A program made the position numbers and the translations under genes. This document shows, piece after piece, positions 33,500 through 42,900 of a stretch of 64,000 nucleotides of DNA. The stretch covers positions 1 through 64,000 of the forward strand of contig QFPM01000008.1 in assembly GCA_003248655.1 (NCBI GenBank). The letters are read 5' to 3'. Positions within the stretch are counted from its first letter, which is position 1; the number at the start of each line of letters is the position of its first letter. Under the pieces are notes generated by a model that had not been told where the DNA came from, searched no databases, and saw nothing but the letters and a program-made list of their open reading frames with translations. This DNA comes from Microbacterium sp. (GTDB taxonomy: Bacteria > Actinomycetota > Actinomycetes > Actinomycetales > Microbacteriaceae).

Positions 33500-33577
33500 G
33501 GCGCATAACTCAGGCAAAACCGCACCTCGCACGGCCATTTGCCGCCCCCACGGGGCTTTCTGCCTGAGTTATGCGCC
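33500..33577. repeat. 78-bp palindromic element, intergenic copy 2
   Basis: GGCGCATAACTCAGGCAAAA at the left and TTTCTGCCTGAGTTATGCGCC at the right form the same arms as the copy at 26739-26816, with a different centre. Together with the next entry it accounts for most structure in the gene-free stretch 33476-33872. Confidence 0.8.
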
Positions 33578-33724
33578 GCCGCCGTGCTTGCCCCCGCGCC
33601 CTGCCCCGCTACCCGCCGCCGCGCGCCGCCGCCCCGCCGCCGCCTCCCCGCCGCCTCACCGCCCCGCGCCCCCACGCGCCGCCGCCAGACCCGGCCCGGC
33701 CCGGCTACCCGCCGCGACGCGCGC

Positions 33725-33835
33725 TGTACCGTTTGCAGGATCAGACCACACGGCCCGCGCGCCCGCGCCGCGTGATTCCGCGGATTCTGCCCCGAGGAGC
33801 GCCCGGCAGACCCCGGTGATCCTGCAAACGGTACA
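33725..33835. repeat. 111-bp element with perfect 19-bp inverted ends, upstream of purD
   Basis: TGTACCGTTTGCAGGATCA (33725-33743) is repeated exactly inverted at 33817-33835, 73 nt apart. The right end lies 37 nt before the purD start. The gene-free stretch 33476-33872 holds this element, the 78-bp element at 33500 and, at 33578-33720, only a CCGCC-rich low-complexity run. I see no open frame of quality there. Confidence 0.75.
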
Positions 33836-33872
33836 CACGAGGCCGGTGACGGCGGCTGGGTAGGCTGGGCGG

Positions 33873-35162
33873 GTGCGCATCCTCGTCCTCGGTTCCGGTG
33901 CCCGCGAGCACGCCATCCTGCTCGCCCTGAAGTCCGAGGCGACGGGTGAGGGCGGCCACGAGTTGTTCGCCGCGCCGGGCAACGCCGGCATCGCGGCCGA
34001 TGCGACGCTCGTCTCGGAGCTCGACCCGAACAGCCCCGCGGCCGTCACCTCGTACGCCAACGCCGAGCACATCGACCTCGTGATCATCGGCCCCGAGGCG
34101 CCGCTCGTCTCGGGCGTCGCCGACGCGCTGCGGGGGCGCGGTATCCCGGTCTTCGGCCCGGGCCGCGCCGCCGCCCAGCTCGAGGGATCGAAGGCGTTCG
34201 CGAAGCGGATCATGGATGCCGCGGGCGTCCCCACCGGCCGCGCGACCCGCGCGACGACCCGCGCCGAGGTCGAGGCGGCGCTCGATGAGTACGGCCCCAC
34301 CTACGTCGTGAAGGCCGACGGCCTGGCGGCCGGCAAGGGCGTCGTCGTGACCGACGACCGCGCCGCCGCGCTCGCCCACGCCGACACCTACCTGCCGACG
34401 GGTCCGATCCTCGTCGAGGAGTTCCTCTCCGGCCCCGAGGTCTCGCTCTTCTGCGTCAGCGACGGCGACACCGTGCGCGCGTTGAGCCCCGCTCAGGACT
34501 TCAAGCGCGCCTACGACGGCGACGCCGGTCCCAACACGGGCGGCATGGGCGCCTATTCACCGTTGCCGTGGCTCGCCGAGCGGTTCGGCAGCGAGGCCGC
34601 GTTCGTCGCGGAGGTCACCCGCACGGTCGCCGAGCCGGTCATCCGGCAGTTGGATGCCGAGGGCACCCCTTTCGTCGGCCTGCTCTATGCCGGCCTCATC
34701 CTCACCGATCAGGGCATCAAGGTCATCGAGTTCAACGCGCGCTTCGGCGACCCTGAGACGCAGGTCGTGCTCGCCCGCCTGACGAGCCCCCTGTCGCGGC
34801 TCCTGATGTCGGCGGCATCCGGCCACCTCGAGGACGAGCCCGACCCCACCTTCGCCGACACCGCGGCCGTGACGGTCGTCCTCGCGAGCGAGGGATACCC
34901 GGAAGCGCCGGTCACGGGGCGGCCGATCGAGGGGCTGGATGCCGCGGCATCCGTCACGGGAGTCCACCTCGCACACGCGGCGACCGCCGGCCCGGACGCC
35001 CCCGGCGGAAACCTCATCGCCACGGGAGGCCGCGTGCTCAACGTCGTCGCGACGGGCGACACGTTCGCGCAGGCGCGCGAACGCGCCTACACCGCCCTCG
35101 CCGAGATCACCCTCGAGGGCTCGCACTTCCGCCGCGACATCGCCGCCCGCGTCGCCGAGTAA
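33873..35162 (+). CDS. purD: phosphoribosylamine-glycine ligase (GAR synthetase)
   Basis: 429 residues. Second step of purine synthesis, joining glycine to phosphoribosylamine. GTG start (VRILVLGSGAREHAI). Landmarks are LVIIGPEAPLVSGVADALR, FGPGRAAAQLEGSKAFAKRIM, the ATP-grasp stretch YVVKADGLAAGKGVVV, and GGMGAYSPLPW, then EFNARFGDPETQVVLARL. Complete and of normal length. It stands alone with the repeat-rich region upstream and a hairpin downstream. Confidence 0.97.
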   Translation: MRILVLGSGAREHAILLALKSEATGEGGHELFAAPGNAGIAADATLVSELDPNSPAAVTSYANAEHIDLVIIGPEAPLVSGVADALRGRGIPVFGPGRAAAQLEGSKAFAKRIMDAAGVPTGRATRATTRAEVEAALDEYGPTYVVKADGLAAGKGVVVTDDRAAALAHADTYLPTGPILVEEFLSGPEVSLFCVSDGDTVRALSPAQDFKRAYDGDAGPNTGGMGAYSPLPWLAERFGSEAAFVAEVTRTVAEPVIRQLDAEGTPFVGLLYAGLILTDQGIKVIEFNARFGDPETQVVLARLTSPLSRLLMSAASGHLEDEPDPTFADTAAVTVVLASEGYPEAPVTGRPIEGLDAAASVTGVHLAHAATAGPDAPGGNLIATGGRVLNVVATGDTFAQARERAYTALAEITLEGSHFRRDIAARVAE

Positions 35163-35256
35163 CCCGCCGCCGGATCCGCCCCGCCGGATCCCGCGCCGCC
35201 GGATCTGCCCGCGGGTCGTCCCCGCCGACGACCGACATCGCGGGCGCCACCTTCCT

Positions 35257-35288
35257 GCGCGGGCGCCACAGATCTGTAGCGCCCGCGC
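35257..35288 (+). terminator. hairpin downstream of purD
   Basis: GCGCGGGCGC (35257-35266) and GCGCCCGCGC (35279-35288) are perfect 10-bp arms. The loop contains ACAGATCTGT, itself a palindrome, so the whole 32-mer can fold almost fully. About 95 nt after the purD stop. No T-run follows. Confidence 0.55.
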
Positions 35289-35420
35289 GGCGAACTAGCG
35301 CCCGACTGCGAGGCGTGCGCAGCGAAGTAGCGCCCGCGCAGCGAAGTAGCGCCCGACTGCGAGGCCCGCGCAGCGAACTAGCGCCCGCACAGCGAAGTGG
35401 AGCCCGACGGCGCGAAGTCG
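35279..35420. repeat. imperfect tandem repeats after purD
   Basis: Four to six degenerate copies of an 18-bp unit with core GCAGCGAAGTAGCGCCCG, some followed by ACTGCGAGGC. They fill the 3' side of the purD-MFS gap (35163-35447), where no gene is evident. Confidence 0.65.
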
Positions 35421-35447
35421 GTGAGGTCGAAGGGCGGATGCCGGGGG

Positions 35448-36968
35448 TCAGCGCTCGCCGAGGTGGGCGGGGCGCTGCATGAACAGCACTGCAACCACGC
35501 CGATGAGCAGCACGAACGCGGGCATGAGCAGCGTCTGCGCCATGGCATCCGAGAACCCGGCCACGACGAAGTCGGGCAACTGACCCGTCCCGAAGTCTCC
35601 GCCGCCGGAGGACGCCCCCGGCAGGTTCGCCTCGAGGCGGTTCTGCATGAACGCGGCGATCGCGGCGGAGCCGAGTACCGACCCGATCGTGCGGGTCGTG
35701 TTGTAGATGCCCGACCCCGCGCCCGCCTGGCGCGGCTGCAGGTTGCGCGTCGCGGTGGTCGCGAGCGGCCCCCACATGCCGGACTGTCCGATGCCCATGA
35801 GCGCCGACGGCAGCAGGAACATCCAGATTTCGGTTTCGGGGTTCATGAGCGACGCGTACCAGAACAGCGAGATCGCCGTGAGGAGCAGCCCCGGCACGAG
35901 CAGCACCCGCGGGTCGACGCGGTCGAGGATGCGGCCGGCCAGCGGAGAGAGCACACCGGCGAGCACCGCCAGCGGGATCATCAACAGCGCCGCCTCGGTA
36001 GGAGTCAGCCCGCGGGCCAGCTGGTAGAAGAACATCATCGGCAGCGACATGGCGGTGACGGTGAAGCCGACCGTCGCGATGCCGATGTTGGCGACCGAGA
36101 AGTTCCGGTCGCGGAAGAGCCCGAGCGGCACGAGCGGCTCGCTCTTCGTCTTCGCCTGCTGCCAGATGAACACGCACATGACGAGGATGCCGCCGACGAT
36201 CATCGCCCAGACCCACGGCGCCCAGTCGTAGTGCTCGCCCTCCTGCAGTCCGAAGACGATGAGGAACAGCGCGACGGCGCTCAGGAACACCCCGAGGATG
36301 TCGAAGCGGTGCTCGTGCGTCTCGAGGTTCGGCACGAGCCGCGCCGCGAGGATGAAACCGACGATGCCGACGGGCAGGTTGACGAAGAAGATCCACTCCC
36401 ACCCGAAGCCGTCGACGAGAAGGCCGCCGGCGAGCGGGCCGACGAGCATCGCGACGCCGGAGGTCGCGCCCCACAGCCCCATCGCGGCGCCACGCTGCTG
36501 CGGCGGGAACGTCCGCGTGATGACGGCCATCGTCTGCGGCGTCATGAGGGATGCCCCGAGGCCCTGCAGCGCACGGAACACGATGAGCATCTCGAGCGTG
36601 GACGACAGTCCGCAGCCGAGGGATGCCAGGGTGAAGATCGCGAGCCCCACGAGGTAGACGCGCTTGGGGCCGAAGCGGTCGCCGAGGCGTCCGGTGATCA
36701 GCAGCGGCACGGCGTACGCGAGCAGGTACGCCGAGGTGACCCACACGACGTTGTCGAGGTTGTTCGTGTCGGGGTCGAGCGCCGCCTTGATCGCGGGGTT
36801 CGCGACCGAGACGATCGTCGTGTCGACGAGGATCATGAAGAACCCGATGACGAGCGCCCAGAGTGCAGGCCAGGGGCTGCGCCCGGCGGGGGCCGGCCAG
36901 GGGCTGCGCCCCGCGGGCGTCGCGGGCGCGCCCGTCGTCACGGGCGGGGTGGTGGATTGTTCGGTCAT
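35448..36968 (-). CDS. DHA2-family MFS multidrug exporter
   Basis: 506 residues with about fourteen membrane helices. Motifs are LVDTTIVSVANPAIKAAL (motif D1), GRLGDRFGPKRVYLVG (motif A), RALQGLGASLMTPQ (motif B) and WGATSGVAMLVGPLAGGLLVDGFGWEWIFFVNLPVG (motif C), typical of EmrB/QacA exporters. The ATG at 36968 is embedded in the end of a padR gene (4-nt overlap), so both come from one message. The N-terminus holds a duplicated AGRSPWPA encoded by a short direct repeat. It is probably induced when the PadR protein loses its operator. Confidence 0.9.
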   Translation of the reverse strand: MTEQSTTPPVTTGAPATPAGRSPWPAPAGRSPWPALWALVIGFFMILVDTTIVSVANPAIKAALDPDTNNLDNVVWVTSAYLLAYAVPLLITGRLGDRFGPKRVYLVGLAIFTLASLGCGLSSTLEMLIVFRALQGLGASLMTPQTMAVITRTFPPQQRGAAMGLWGATSGVAMLVGPLAGGLLVDGFGWEWIFFVNLPVGIVGFILAARLVPNLETHEHRFDILGVFLSAVALFLIVFGLQEGEHYDWAPWVWAMIVGGILVMCVFIWQQAKTKSEPLVPLGLFRDRNFSVANIGIATVGFTVTAMSLPMMFFYQLARGLTPTEAALLMIPLAVLAGVLSPLAGRILDRVDPRVLLVPGLLLTAISLFWYASLMNPETEIWMFLLPSALMGIGQSGMWGPLATTATRNLQPRQAGAGSGIYNTTRTIGSVLGSAAIAAFMQNRLEANLPGASSGGGDFGTGQLPDFVVAGFSDAMAQTLLMPAFVLLIGVVAVLFMQRPAHLGER

Positions 36969-37582
36969 TGCCGTGCGGCCTCTCTCTGAGCCAGGTAACG
37001 GTCGGTCTTCTCGTGTGCTCCCCACACGAAGTCGGGGTGAGCGAGCCGAGTCACGAACTCGGCGAGCCAGTCGCGATCGGCCCGCAGCAGCTCATACTGC
37101 CGGTCGACCTCGACGAGGTACTGTCCGAGGGTTCCGCCGGCGACCGCCTTCTCGCGGCCGACGCGGTAGACCTCCAGGTCGCTCTCGAGGGCGACCAGGC
37201 GGGCGTGCAGCAGGGCGAGGCTCTCTTCTCGCGACAGGTTGTGGGCTTCGGCGAGCGCGACGCGGAACTCCGCCGGCCGGTCGATGGCGGGAAGCTCCCG
37301 GCGCACCCACGAGACGACGGCCGCGTCGCCGGCATCCGTCAGCGTGTAGGTCGTCCGCTCCGGCCGATTGCCGTCACGGTCGACGCCGACCTCGGCGAGC
37401 AGACCCCACTTCTGCAGGCGCGAGACGGTGTGGTACACCGTGCCGTTCGTGATCGGGACGATCCGGTCGTCGTGGCGCTGGCGCATGAGCCGGATCATCT
37501 CGTAGGGGTGCATGTCGTCTTCGCGCAGCAGCGCGAGCACCATGACGCCCAGGGGCGTGAGGCACGAGACGTCATCCTTCAT
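36965..37582 (-). CDS. PadR-family regulator of the adjacent exporter
   Basis: 205 residues. PadR winged HTH: LTPLGVMVLALLREDDMHPYEMIRLMRQRHDD, then ITNGTVYHTVSRLQKWGLL and TTYTLTDAGDAAV. The C-terminal Vir-type helical domain (HNLSREESLALLHARLVALESD ... QYELLRADRDWLAEFV) forms the dimer interface that binds ligands in the LmrR/PadR group. First gene of a two-gene operon with the DHA2 exporter. A near-perfect palindrome 15 nt upstream is the likely autoregulatory operator. Confidence 0.9.
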   Translation of the reverse strand: MKDDVSCLTPLGVMVLALLREDDMHPYEMIRLMRQRHDDRIVPITNGTVYHTVSRLQKWGLLAEVGVDRDGNRPERTTYTLTDAGDAAVVSWVRRELPAIDRPAEFRVALAEAHNLSREESLALLHARLVALESDLEVYRVGREKAVAGGTLGQYLVEVDRQYELLRADRDWLAEFVTRLAHPDFVWGAHEKTDRYLAQREAARQ

Positions 37583-37596
37583 GATTGCTCCACATC

Positions 37597-37618
37597 GATT
37601 AGTCCATGTGGACTAATC
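37597..37618. promoter_or_regulatory. palindromic operator of the padR-exporter operon
   Basis: GATTAGTCCA-TG-TGGACTAATC has perfect 10-bp arms, 15 nt upstream of the padR start and 33 nt before the divergent TfoX-like gene. The AT-rich arms contrast with the surrounding GC. It could control both genes. Confidence 0.75.
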
Positions 37619-37650
37619 ACGGATGCCGGGTCGCGGTCTAGCCTCGGACC

Positions 37651-37977
37651 ATGAGCGATTCCGGGCGCGCCGTGTTCGACGACATCAGCGCCGAGTACCT
37701 CGTGAGGCCCGGGGTCGACATCGGCCCGATGTTCGGCAGCGAGGGGCTGCGCATCCGCGGCAAGGTGTTCGCGTTCATGGGGTGGCGCGGTGCGCTCATC
37801 GCGAAGCTGCCCGAGGCGCGGGTGAGCGAGCTCGAGGCGACGGGACGCGCCGAGCGGATGGTCATGCGCGAGCGCGCGATGCGCGAGTGGGTCTTCGTCG
37901 GCGCGGATGCCGTGGACCTCTGGCCCGCGGTCGTCGACGAGGCGTACACCTTCGTCGACGCGATCACGCCGCGATAA
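37651..37977 (+). CDS. TfoX/Sxy N-terminal-domain family protein
   Basis: 108 residues. MFGSEGLRIRGKVFAFMGWRGALIAKLPEARVSELEATG and MREWVFVGADAVDLWPAVVDEA match the small stand-alone TfoX N-terminal domain (YjbR-like in size). In actinobacteria these single-domain forms have no shown link to competence. It starts at the ATG at 37651 and ends 7 nt before purC, so it may be co-transcribed with purC. Confidence 0.75.
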   Translation: MSDSGRAVFDDISAEYLVRPGVDIGPMFGSEGLRIRGKVFAFMGWRGALIAKLPEARVSELEATGRAERMVMRERAMREWVFVGADAVDLWPAVVDEAYTFVDAITPR

Positions 37978-37984
37978 TGGACGG

Positions 37985-38875
37985 GTGAGCGACATCCTCG
38001 ACCTGCCCGGCTGGACCCACGTGTACTCGGGCAAGGTGCGCGACCTGTACCGGCCCGACGGCGACGCCGCCGCGGGCGGCACGATGCTCGTCGTCGCGAG
38101 CGACCGGGTCAGCGCGTTCGATCACGTGCTGAGCCCCGGCATCCCGGGCAAGGGCACCCTCCTGACGACGCTGAGCCTGTGGTGGTTCGACCGCCTCGCC
38201 GGCGGCGACGGCGGCCGGCCGATCCCCAACCACCTCGTCGCGGGCGCGCAGGTGCCCGCCCCCGTCGAGGGGCGCGCGATGATCGTGCGCTCGCTCGAGA
38301 TGCTGCCGATCGAGTGCGTCGTGCGCGGCTACCTGACCGGCTCCGGGTGGAAGGAGTACCGCACCGAGGGGACGGTCTGCGGCATCCCGCTGCCGGAAGG
38401 TCTCACCGACGGCGACCGCCTGCCCGAGCCCATCTTCACGCCCGCGTACAAGGCGCCGATGGGCGAGCACGACGAGAACATCTCGTTCGCGCAGGCGGAG
38501 GAACTCGTCGGTGCCGCGCGCGCGGCTCAGCTGCGCGACACGTCGCTCGAGATCTACCGCCGCGCCGCCGCGACGGCGGAGCAGCACGGGCTGATCCTCG
38601 CCGACACGAAGTTCGAGTTCGGTGTGGATGCCGCCGGCGCCCTCACTCTCGCCGACGAGGTCCTCACGAGCGACTCGTCTCGGTACTGGGATGCCGCCGC
38701 GTGGAGCTCGTGGGGATCGCCCGCCGAGCGCATGGCGAGCTTCGACAAGCAGATCGTGCGCAACTGGCTGGCGGAGCACTGGGATGGCACGGGCACTCCC
38801 CCGGAGCTCCCCGCCGAGATCGTCGAGCGCACCGCCGCGAAGTACCGCGAGCTGCTCGACAAGCTCCGCGCGTAG
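37985..38875 (+). CDS. purC: SAICAR synthetase
   Basis: 296 residues. Condenses CAIR with aspartate using ATP (purine step seven). GTG start (VSDILDLPGWTHVYSGKVRDLY). Landmarks are SGKVRDLYRP, VVASDRVSAFDHVLSPGIPGKG, IECVVRGYLTGSGWKEY and LILADTKFEFGVD. Long-form, single-domain bacterial/fungal-type enzyme. The start follows the TfoX-like gene by 7 nt. Confidence 0.96.
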   Translation: MSDILDLPGWTHVYSGKVRDLYRPDGDAAAGGTMLVVASDRVSAFDHVLSPGIPGKGTLLTTLSLWWFDRLAGGDGGRPIPNHLVAGAQVPAPVEGRAMIVRSLEMLPIECVVRGYLTGSGWKEYRTEGTVCGIPLPEGLTDGDRLPEPIFTPAYKAPMGEHDENISFAQAEELVGAARAAQLRDTSLEIYRRAAATAEQHGLILADTKFEFGVDAAGALTLADEVLTSDSSRYWDAAAWSSWGSPAERMASFDKQIVRNWLAEHWDGTGTPPELPAEIVERTAAKYRELLDKLRA

Positions 38876-38920
38876 CCGCGGCGCCGCCCCGGCGCCCCGC
38901 GGCGCGGCCCCGGCATCCGT

Positions 38921-39005
38921 GAGAAACCATCTGCTGCCCGAGAAACCACGGCACCGCGGGTTTCTCAGGGCGCACATGGTTTCTCGGCCGCTGACGTGGT
39001 TTCTC
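38921..39005. repeat. nested GAGAAACCA inverted repeats after purC
   Basis: Five copies of GAGAAACC or its complement in 85 bp. GAGAAACCAT (38921) pairs with ATGGTTTCTC (38976-38985); GAGAAACCAC (38940) pairs with GTGGTTTCTC (38996-39005); a fifth GGTTTCTC lies at 38959. Two interleaved palindromes result, so two alternative hairpins are possible. It fills most of the purC-VOC gap. Confidence 0.75.
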
Positions 39006-39070
39006 GGCGCGCGCTCCGCGGACCACGGACCGGCGGGAATGCGGGCCGAGTCGGGGCGTTGTACATCCAC

Positions 39071-39949
39071 GTGAATGAAACTGCGCCGGCATCCGACCGC
39101 CTCGCGGCGGCCACCTCGATGGGCGCAGTGACGCTCCTCGTCGGCGACCTCGACGCGCAGACCGCGTTCTATCGCGACGTCATCACGTTGCAGGTGCTGG
39201 ATGCCGTGGGCGACACCACAACGCTCGGACGGGCGGGCACGCCGCTCGTCATCCTCCGCCACGAGCCGACGCTCCGGCACGCCGCGCCCGGGTCGGCCGG
39301 GCTCTTCCACACCGCGATCCTCTTCGAGTCGCAGGCGGCGCTCGCCGCTGCCCTGTACTCCGTCGCGCGGCACGCGCCCCAGACGTTCACCGGCAGCGCC
39401 GACCACCTCGTGAGCCAGGCGTTCTACCTCACCGACCCGGAGGGCAACGGCATCGAGCTGTACTGGGATCGCGACCGCTCGGAGTGGTCGTGGACCCACG
39501 GTCAGGTCGAGATGGCGACGCTCTATCTCGATCCGAACGCGTTCCTCGGCGAGCACCTGACCGAGGCGGCGGCAAGCGGAGCGACCGCGACGGATGCCGC
39601 GCGCATCGGGCACGTGCACCTCTCGGTAGGCGACGTCGACACGGCGCGCGCGTTCTACGTCGACGCGCTCGGGTTCGACACGACCGTCGCGATCCCCGGA
39701 TCAGCGCTGTTCGTCAGCGCCGGCCGCTACCACCACCACATGGCGATGAACGTGTGGAACTCGCGAGGCGCCGGGCCGCGGATGCCCGCGCTCGGGCTCG
39801 GCCGCGTCGACCTCGCGTTGCCGGATGCCGATTCCCTCGGCGCCCTCGGCGAGCGCCTGCGCCATCACGACATCCAGACGAAGGATGACGGTCGCACCGT
39901 GAGTTTCGCCGACCCCTGGAACAACGCGATCACCGCCGCCGCGTGCTGA
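39071..39949 (+). CDS. VOC-family protein (extradiol dioxygenase/glyoxalase-like, two modules)
   Basis: About 292 residues with two beta-alpha-beta-beta-beta modules. GAVTLLVGDLDAQTAFYRDVI begins the first; HVHLSVGDVDTARAFYVDALGFD begins the second. Metal-site candidates are the His in HVHLS and HHHMAMN and the Glu in GIELYWDR. The order matches CatE-like catechol-2,3-dioxygenase relatives of unknown substrate. The start is uncertain: GTG at 39071, TTG at 39059 or ATG at 39119, none with a good ribosome-binding site. Confidence 0.8.
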   Translation: MNETAPASDRLAAATSMGAVTLLVGDLDAQTAFYRDVITLQVLDAVGDTTTLGRAGTPLVILRHEPTLRHAAPGSAGLFHTAILFESQAALAAALYSVARHAPQTFTGSADHLVSQAFYLTDPEGNGIELYWDRDRSEWSWTHGQVEMATLYLDPNAFLGEHLTEAAASGATATDAARIGHVHLSVGDVDTARAFYVDALGFDTTVAIPGSALFVSAGRYHHHMAMNVWNSRGAGPRMPALGLGRVDLALPDADSLGALGERLRHHDIQTKDDGRTVSFADPWNNAITAAAC

Positions 39950-39952
39950 CAC

Positions 39953-39995
39953 CCCGGGCATCCCGGTCGCACGGAGGCGAGGCGGGATGCCCGGG
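39953..39995. terminator. bidirectional terminator between two convergent genes
   Basis: CCCGGGCATCCCG (39953-39965) and CGGGATGCCCGGG (39983-39995) are perfect 13-bp arms around a 17-nt loop. It lies in the 53-bp gap between the VOC gene and the 3' end of the surface-protein gene, well placed to end both. Confidence 0.75.
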
Positions 39996-42900
39996 AGCGC
40001 AATCAGTCGCGGGTGAGGCGGCGACGTGCGATCAGCAGCACCAGACCGCTGAGCAGCAGCCCACCGCCGACCCAGATGAGCCAGACCGGCAGCACACCAC
40101 CCGTGTTCGGCATCGCCGCGGCGAGCGGCGTCACCGTGATCGGGTGCAGCGTGCGCGCGGCGGTCGACGAGAGCACGGCGCCCTCCGGCCACGTGGCGCT
40201 GACCGAGTTGTCGAGAGTCGTCGCGCTGTTGACGACACCGACCTTCACCGCGTAGGTGATCTCGACCTTCTCACCCGGAGAGAGCGGGCCCTCCCAGACG
40301 AGCTGGCCGTTCACGACCAGCAGGTTGGTCGTGTCGGTCGTCGAGTTGGCGTGGGTGACGACCGCGACCTGCGGGCCGTCGAGCGTCGAGCTCTGCAGGA
40401 CCTTGCCGATCTCGTCCACGATCTTGATCGGGTCGAGCATGGCCGCGCCGAGGTTCGTTCCCGTGATCGTGTAGCGGATGATGTCACCCGAGTTGACCGT
40501 CGCGCCCGAACCCGGGTTCGAGGTCTTGGCCAGCGCGAACGCGGCGATCGGGTGGCGCAGCGACACGGGAGGCGTTGTGATCGGCGGCAGCCCGTCCGGC
40601 GGCGTGGCGCTGGCGGATGCCCGGTTGATGAGCACCGAGTCGGCGGATGCCACGCCGGTGCGCACGACCACGGTGTACGTGATCGTCACGACCTCTCCGG
40701 CCGCGAGCACGCCCGTCCACGTGAGGGTGTCACCGGCGACGACCGGGACGGTCGCCGGGGCGCCGTCGATGGTCGCCGTCACGCTCGTCGCGTCGAGATC
40801 GGCGTACGGGGTGACGCCCGACAGATCGTCCGTGACGACGACCGGGTTGAGCGTGCTGGCCCCCGCGTTCGTCCCGACGAGCGTGTACGTCAGCCGCTCA
40901 CCGGCGACGACGGCCTGACCGCTGACCTTCGACGCTGCCTTCGACAGGGTGAAGCCCGTCGTCGGATGGAACGTCTCGACCGGCGGTGGCGTGAGGGTAT
41001 TTCCGCCCGTCGTCGTCGCGGTCGACTCGGCGACGTTGTGCAGGACGGATCCCGTGGCATCCGCGTCGACGGTCACCGAATACGTGATCACGACCCGCTG
41101 CCCGACAGCCAGGGCGCCGGTCCACGTGATGGTGGTGTCGGTCAGCGTGGGCGCGGTCGCTGCGGGCACCCCGCTGACCGTCGCCGTCAGGCTGCCCGCG
41201 ACCAGCTCGGCGTGCGCGAGCACGTCGGCCAGGTCGTCGGTCACCTCGACCGTCGGCAGAGCCGTCGCGCCCGTGTTCGTGCCGGTGAGGGTGTAGTTGA
41301 TCGTCTGGCCGCCCTGCACCGCGCGGCCGGATGCCGGGTCGCTCGTCTTCGTGAAGGTGTAGCCGGGCACGGGGTGGGAGGTCCCGCCCTCGCCGGTCAG
41401 CACGCGCCCGCCGGGAACGATCGCCGACGAGGTGGCCGTGTTGACGAGCGTCGACGCATCCAGCGCCGCTCCCGCCAGAACCGTCGCGACATACGTGACC
41501 TCGACGCTCTGGCCTGCGGCGAGGCTGCCGCTCCAGGTGAGGGTCGTGCCCGTCAGGGTCGGCGCGGGCGCCGTCGACGGCGCGCCCGGTCCGATGATCC
41601 GTGCGGCGAGCGAGCCCACCGTGGCGTCATCGAGCACGTCGGCCAGCGAGTCGGTGATCACGACCGTGTTGAGCGCGCTCGCGCCGGTGTTGGTGCCCGT
41701 GAGGGTGAAGGTGACCGAGCCGCCCGCGAGCACCTCGGTGCCCGTGACCGGGGATGCCGTCTTCGCGAACGTGTACCCGGCAACCGGGTGCACAACCGTG
41801 ACCTCGGCGGGGGTGATCGGCGTGCCGATCGACGGGTCGGGCGTGGCCGTCGAGTTCACGACGTTCTCGAGGATCTCGCCCTCGGTGCCCACCGCGACCA
41901 CGACCGCGTAACGGATGCGGACGCTGTGGCCATCGACGAGAGTGCCCGTCCAGGTGACGTCGTCCAGCGTCCGAACGAGGCCCGACGAGACGTCTGCGGT
42001 GACCGCTCCGGCAGAATCGAGCTCTTCGGCGATCAGGCTGTTGTTCGTGATGGTGCCACCCGCGGAGTGCGCGACGACCTCACTCCAGTCATCGGTCACC
42101 GTCACCTCCAGCGGCGCCGTGCCGGTGTTGCTGCCCGTCACCGTGTACGTGATGGAGTCGCCCGGAAGAACCGTCGAGCCGGATGCCGGCGCCGCCGTCT
42201 TCGTCCGGGTGTATCCCGGCACGCGCTGCAGCGCGAGGTCGAGCGTGAGGTTCGTGAAGGCATCCGTCGTCCCGGGGCTCAGTCGCAGACCGGCGACGTT
42301 GTCGCCGAGGGGCTCCTGCCCGGTGATGTCGGCCCCGGCCACCGTCGCGTCGAGGTTCACGAGACCGGCCGAGCGGATGCCGCCGGCATTCGCGATCGCG
42401 TGATGGTCGACGTTCTCGTTCTGGTCCGTGTTCGGGTCACTCACGGAGTTCACCGTGCTCGCCACGCGCCCCGCGAGCGGGCCGCCCGCGGCGAACTGCG
42501 ATGCCGGGATCATGACGTAGTAGTCGCCGCGCGGCAGGTCGTTGACCACCCAGCGTCCCGCGTCGTTCGTCGTCACGGTGGCGACCGGCGTCGCGCCGCC
42601 CGAGCGGAACACCTGCACCGTGACGCCCGCGGGTGCGGGGGTGTCGGTGCCCGCCGTGTAGCGCCCGTCAGCGTTCTCGTCGGTGAAGATGAAGTCGCCG
42701 AGGCTGAAGCCGACCACGCGCACGACCGTCTGGTTCGAGGTCAGCAGCTGGTGCGCCGCGCCGTTCATGAACGTGTCGCTGAACGCGGTGAACCGGTTGG
42801 AGTACAGGTCTCCCGGGTCGTTGCCGAGCTGCGTGGTGGTGTACTTCAGCACGATGCCCGACGCGTTGACGTTCGACGCGATCGCGAGCGGGCCCGACGC

